DNA of 64,000 bases, from NCBI RefSeq assembly GCF_018531195.1, contig NZ_JAHDYS010000006.1, positions 1-64,000 of the forward strand. The letters run 5' to 3'. The notes beneath the pieces were generated by a model that was given only the letters and a program-made list of their open reading frames with translations, was not told the DNA's origin and made no database searches. How positions within the stretch are numbered: position 1 is the stretch's first letter; each line of letters starts with the position of its first letter. This stretch comes from Pelotalea chapellei. GTDB taxonomy: Bacteria; Desulfobacterota; Desulfuromonadia; Geobacterales; Pseudopelobacteraceae. A program made the translations under genes and the position numbers. Shown here one piece after another: positions 63,456-64,000 of this stretch.

Positions 63456-64000
63456 TCAGCAGGTACCGTTCAAAAACTCTCCAGCCTTGCTAACATCTTC
63501 ACGGCAACCGATATATACTGGACATCGCTGATCCAGCCCTTCGGGCTCAATATCCAGAATTGGGATTTCGCCATTGGTAGCAGCACCACCTGCTTGCTCC
63601 AATAGGAAAGCCATCGGATTCAATTCAAATAAAAGTCGTAGCTTTCCATTGGGACTGCCATCCAAGGCTGGGTACATAAACAGCCCCTTCCCTTTCATCA
63701 ATATCTGGTTTATGTCCGGAACAAAACCACCTGAGTACCTGAGTTTGGATCCCTTCTCCTCCAGGTAACGGATGAATCTTTCATTACTTTCGTTATATTT
63801 CTTGCGCAAACCGCCTGGGGAATAAATGTCACCACAAGGTTTCATCTGGATCTGTTCGCGGGTCAAAGTATATTCCATCAACTGATTCATGGTGAATTCG
63901 TATACTCCTTTTCCGACAGAATATACAAGTGAGACACGTGGGCCATAAAGTATATACATGGCGCCGACCATTTTGCGGCCTGGTTGAAGCAGATCCTGTC
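63456..64000 (-). CDS. fbp: Fructose-1,6-bisphosphatase class I (partial, N-terminus outside window)
   Basis: This is the C-terminal part of a class I fructose-1,6-bisphosphatase, which removes the C1 phosphate in gluconeogenesis. The open frame continues past an internal ATG at 63971 to the window edge ('LLQPGRKMVGAMYILYGP'), so the gene starts beyond 64000. 'KLRYSGGFVPDINQILMKG' and 'FELNPMAFLLEQAGG' fit the substrate-binding and C-terminal segments of the family. About 181 residues are inside the window, roughly half the protein. Confidence 0.92.
   Translation of the reverse strand, partial: QDLLQPGRKMVGAMYILYGPRVSLVYSVGKGVYEFTMNQLMEYTLTREQIQMKPCGDIYSPGGLRKKYNESNERFIRYLEEKGSKLRYSGGFVPDINQILMKGKGLFMYPALDGSPNGKLRLLFELNPMAFLLEQAGGAATNGEIPILDIEPEGLDQRCPVYIGCREDVSKAGEFLNGTC

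Overview
This window is a stretch of bacterial chromosome that looks like a member of the Geobacter group (Desulfuromonadia/Geobacterales). The main reasons are a nine-domain, 27-haem c7-type 'nanowire' cytochrome, a large chemotaxis operon that also encodes a HEAT-repeat protein and an ExeA-type ATPase, two GGDEF proteins with the serine typical of cGAMP-making (Hypr) cyclases around hisS, and many response regulators. The assignment is inferred from gene content. No rRNA, tRNA, CRISPR array, complete insertion sequence or prophage was seen.

Layout. 0-4 kb: an AT-rich left edge, a small helix-turn-helix protein, infA, and the full EF-P module (efp, epmA, lysine 2,3-aminomutase-type epmB). 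4-9.9 kb: gspA-gspB, pgsA with a lytic transglycosylase, purM-purN and rpsT. 9.9-25.1 kb: a minus-strand block that may be one long transcript: cheY, cheA, ExeA-like ATPase, cheW, cheY, cheW, HEAT protein, cheR, cheB, 27-haem cytochrome, leuS, lptE, holA. 25.2-30.5 kb: der, era, glnS, miaB. 30.7-33.3 kb: a HAD nucleotidase, a DUF3047 protein, a YtxH protein and a LuxR-type regulator.

33.5-39.7 kb is the most accessory-looking part and the best candidate for an undescribed system. It holds eight plus-strand genes: a peptidoglycan amidase with SH3b, a DUF4332-like/PASTA protein, a long coiled-coil protein, two tandem paralogues of an unnamed beta-rich family (DUF2589-like in layout), a disordered protein and two overlapping TPR-like proteins.

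39.8-51.4 kb: htpG, an O-methyltransferase, a YkgJ-type cysteine protein, a CheX-like phosphatase, guaA-guaB, an M42 aminopeptidase, a GAF-GspE fusion ATPase and a 58-residue membrane protein. 51.5-64 kb: a LysR regulator diverging from pepF; hisS between two serine-variant GGDEF genes; comEC and a secreted beta-sandwich-like protein; an RpfG-type HD-GYP regulator; a small cysteine-motif protein; and fructose-1,6-bisphosphatase running off the right edge.

Taken together, housekeeping genes (translation, purine synthesis, tRNA charging, GTPases) are interleaved with signalling and electron-transfer genes. Several of these share operons or overlap by a few bases, notably chemotaxis with the cytochrome, and hisS with cyclic-dinucleotide signalling. 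Several starts were moved downstream of the longest open frame because a clear ribosome binding site or promoter supports the later codon (purM, gspE-like, LysR, pepF, cheX, era, holA and others); each case is explained in its entry.
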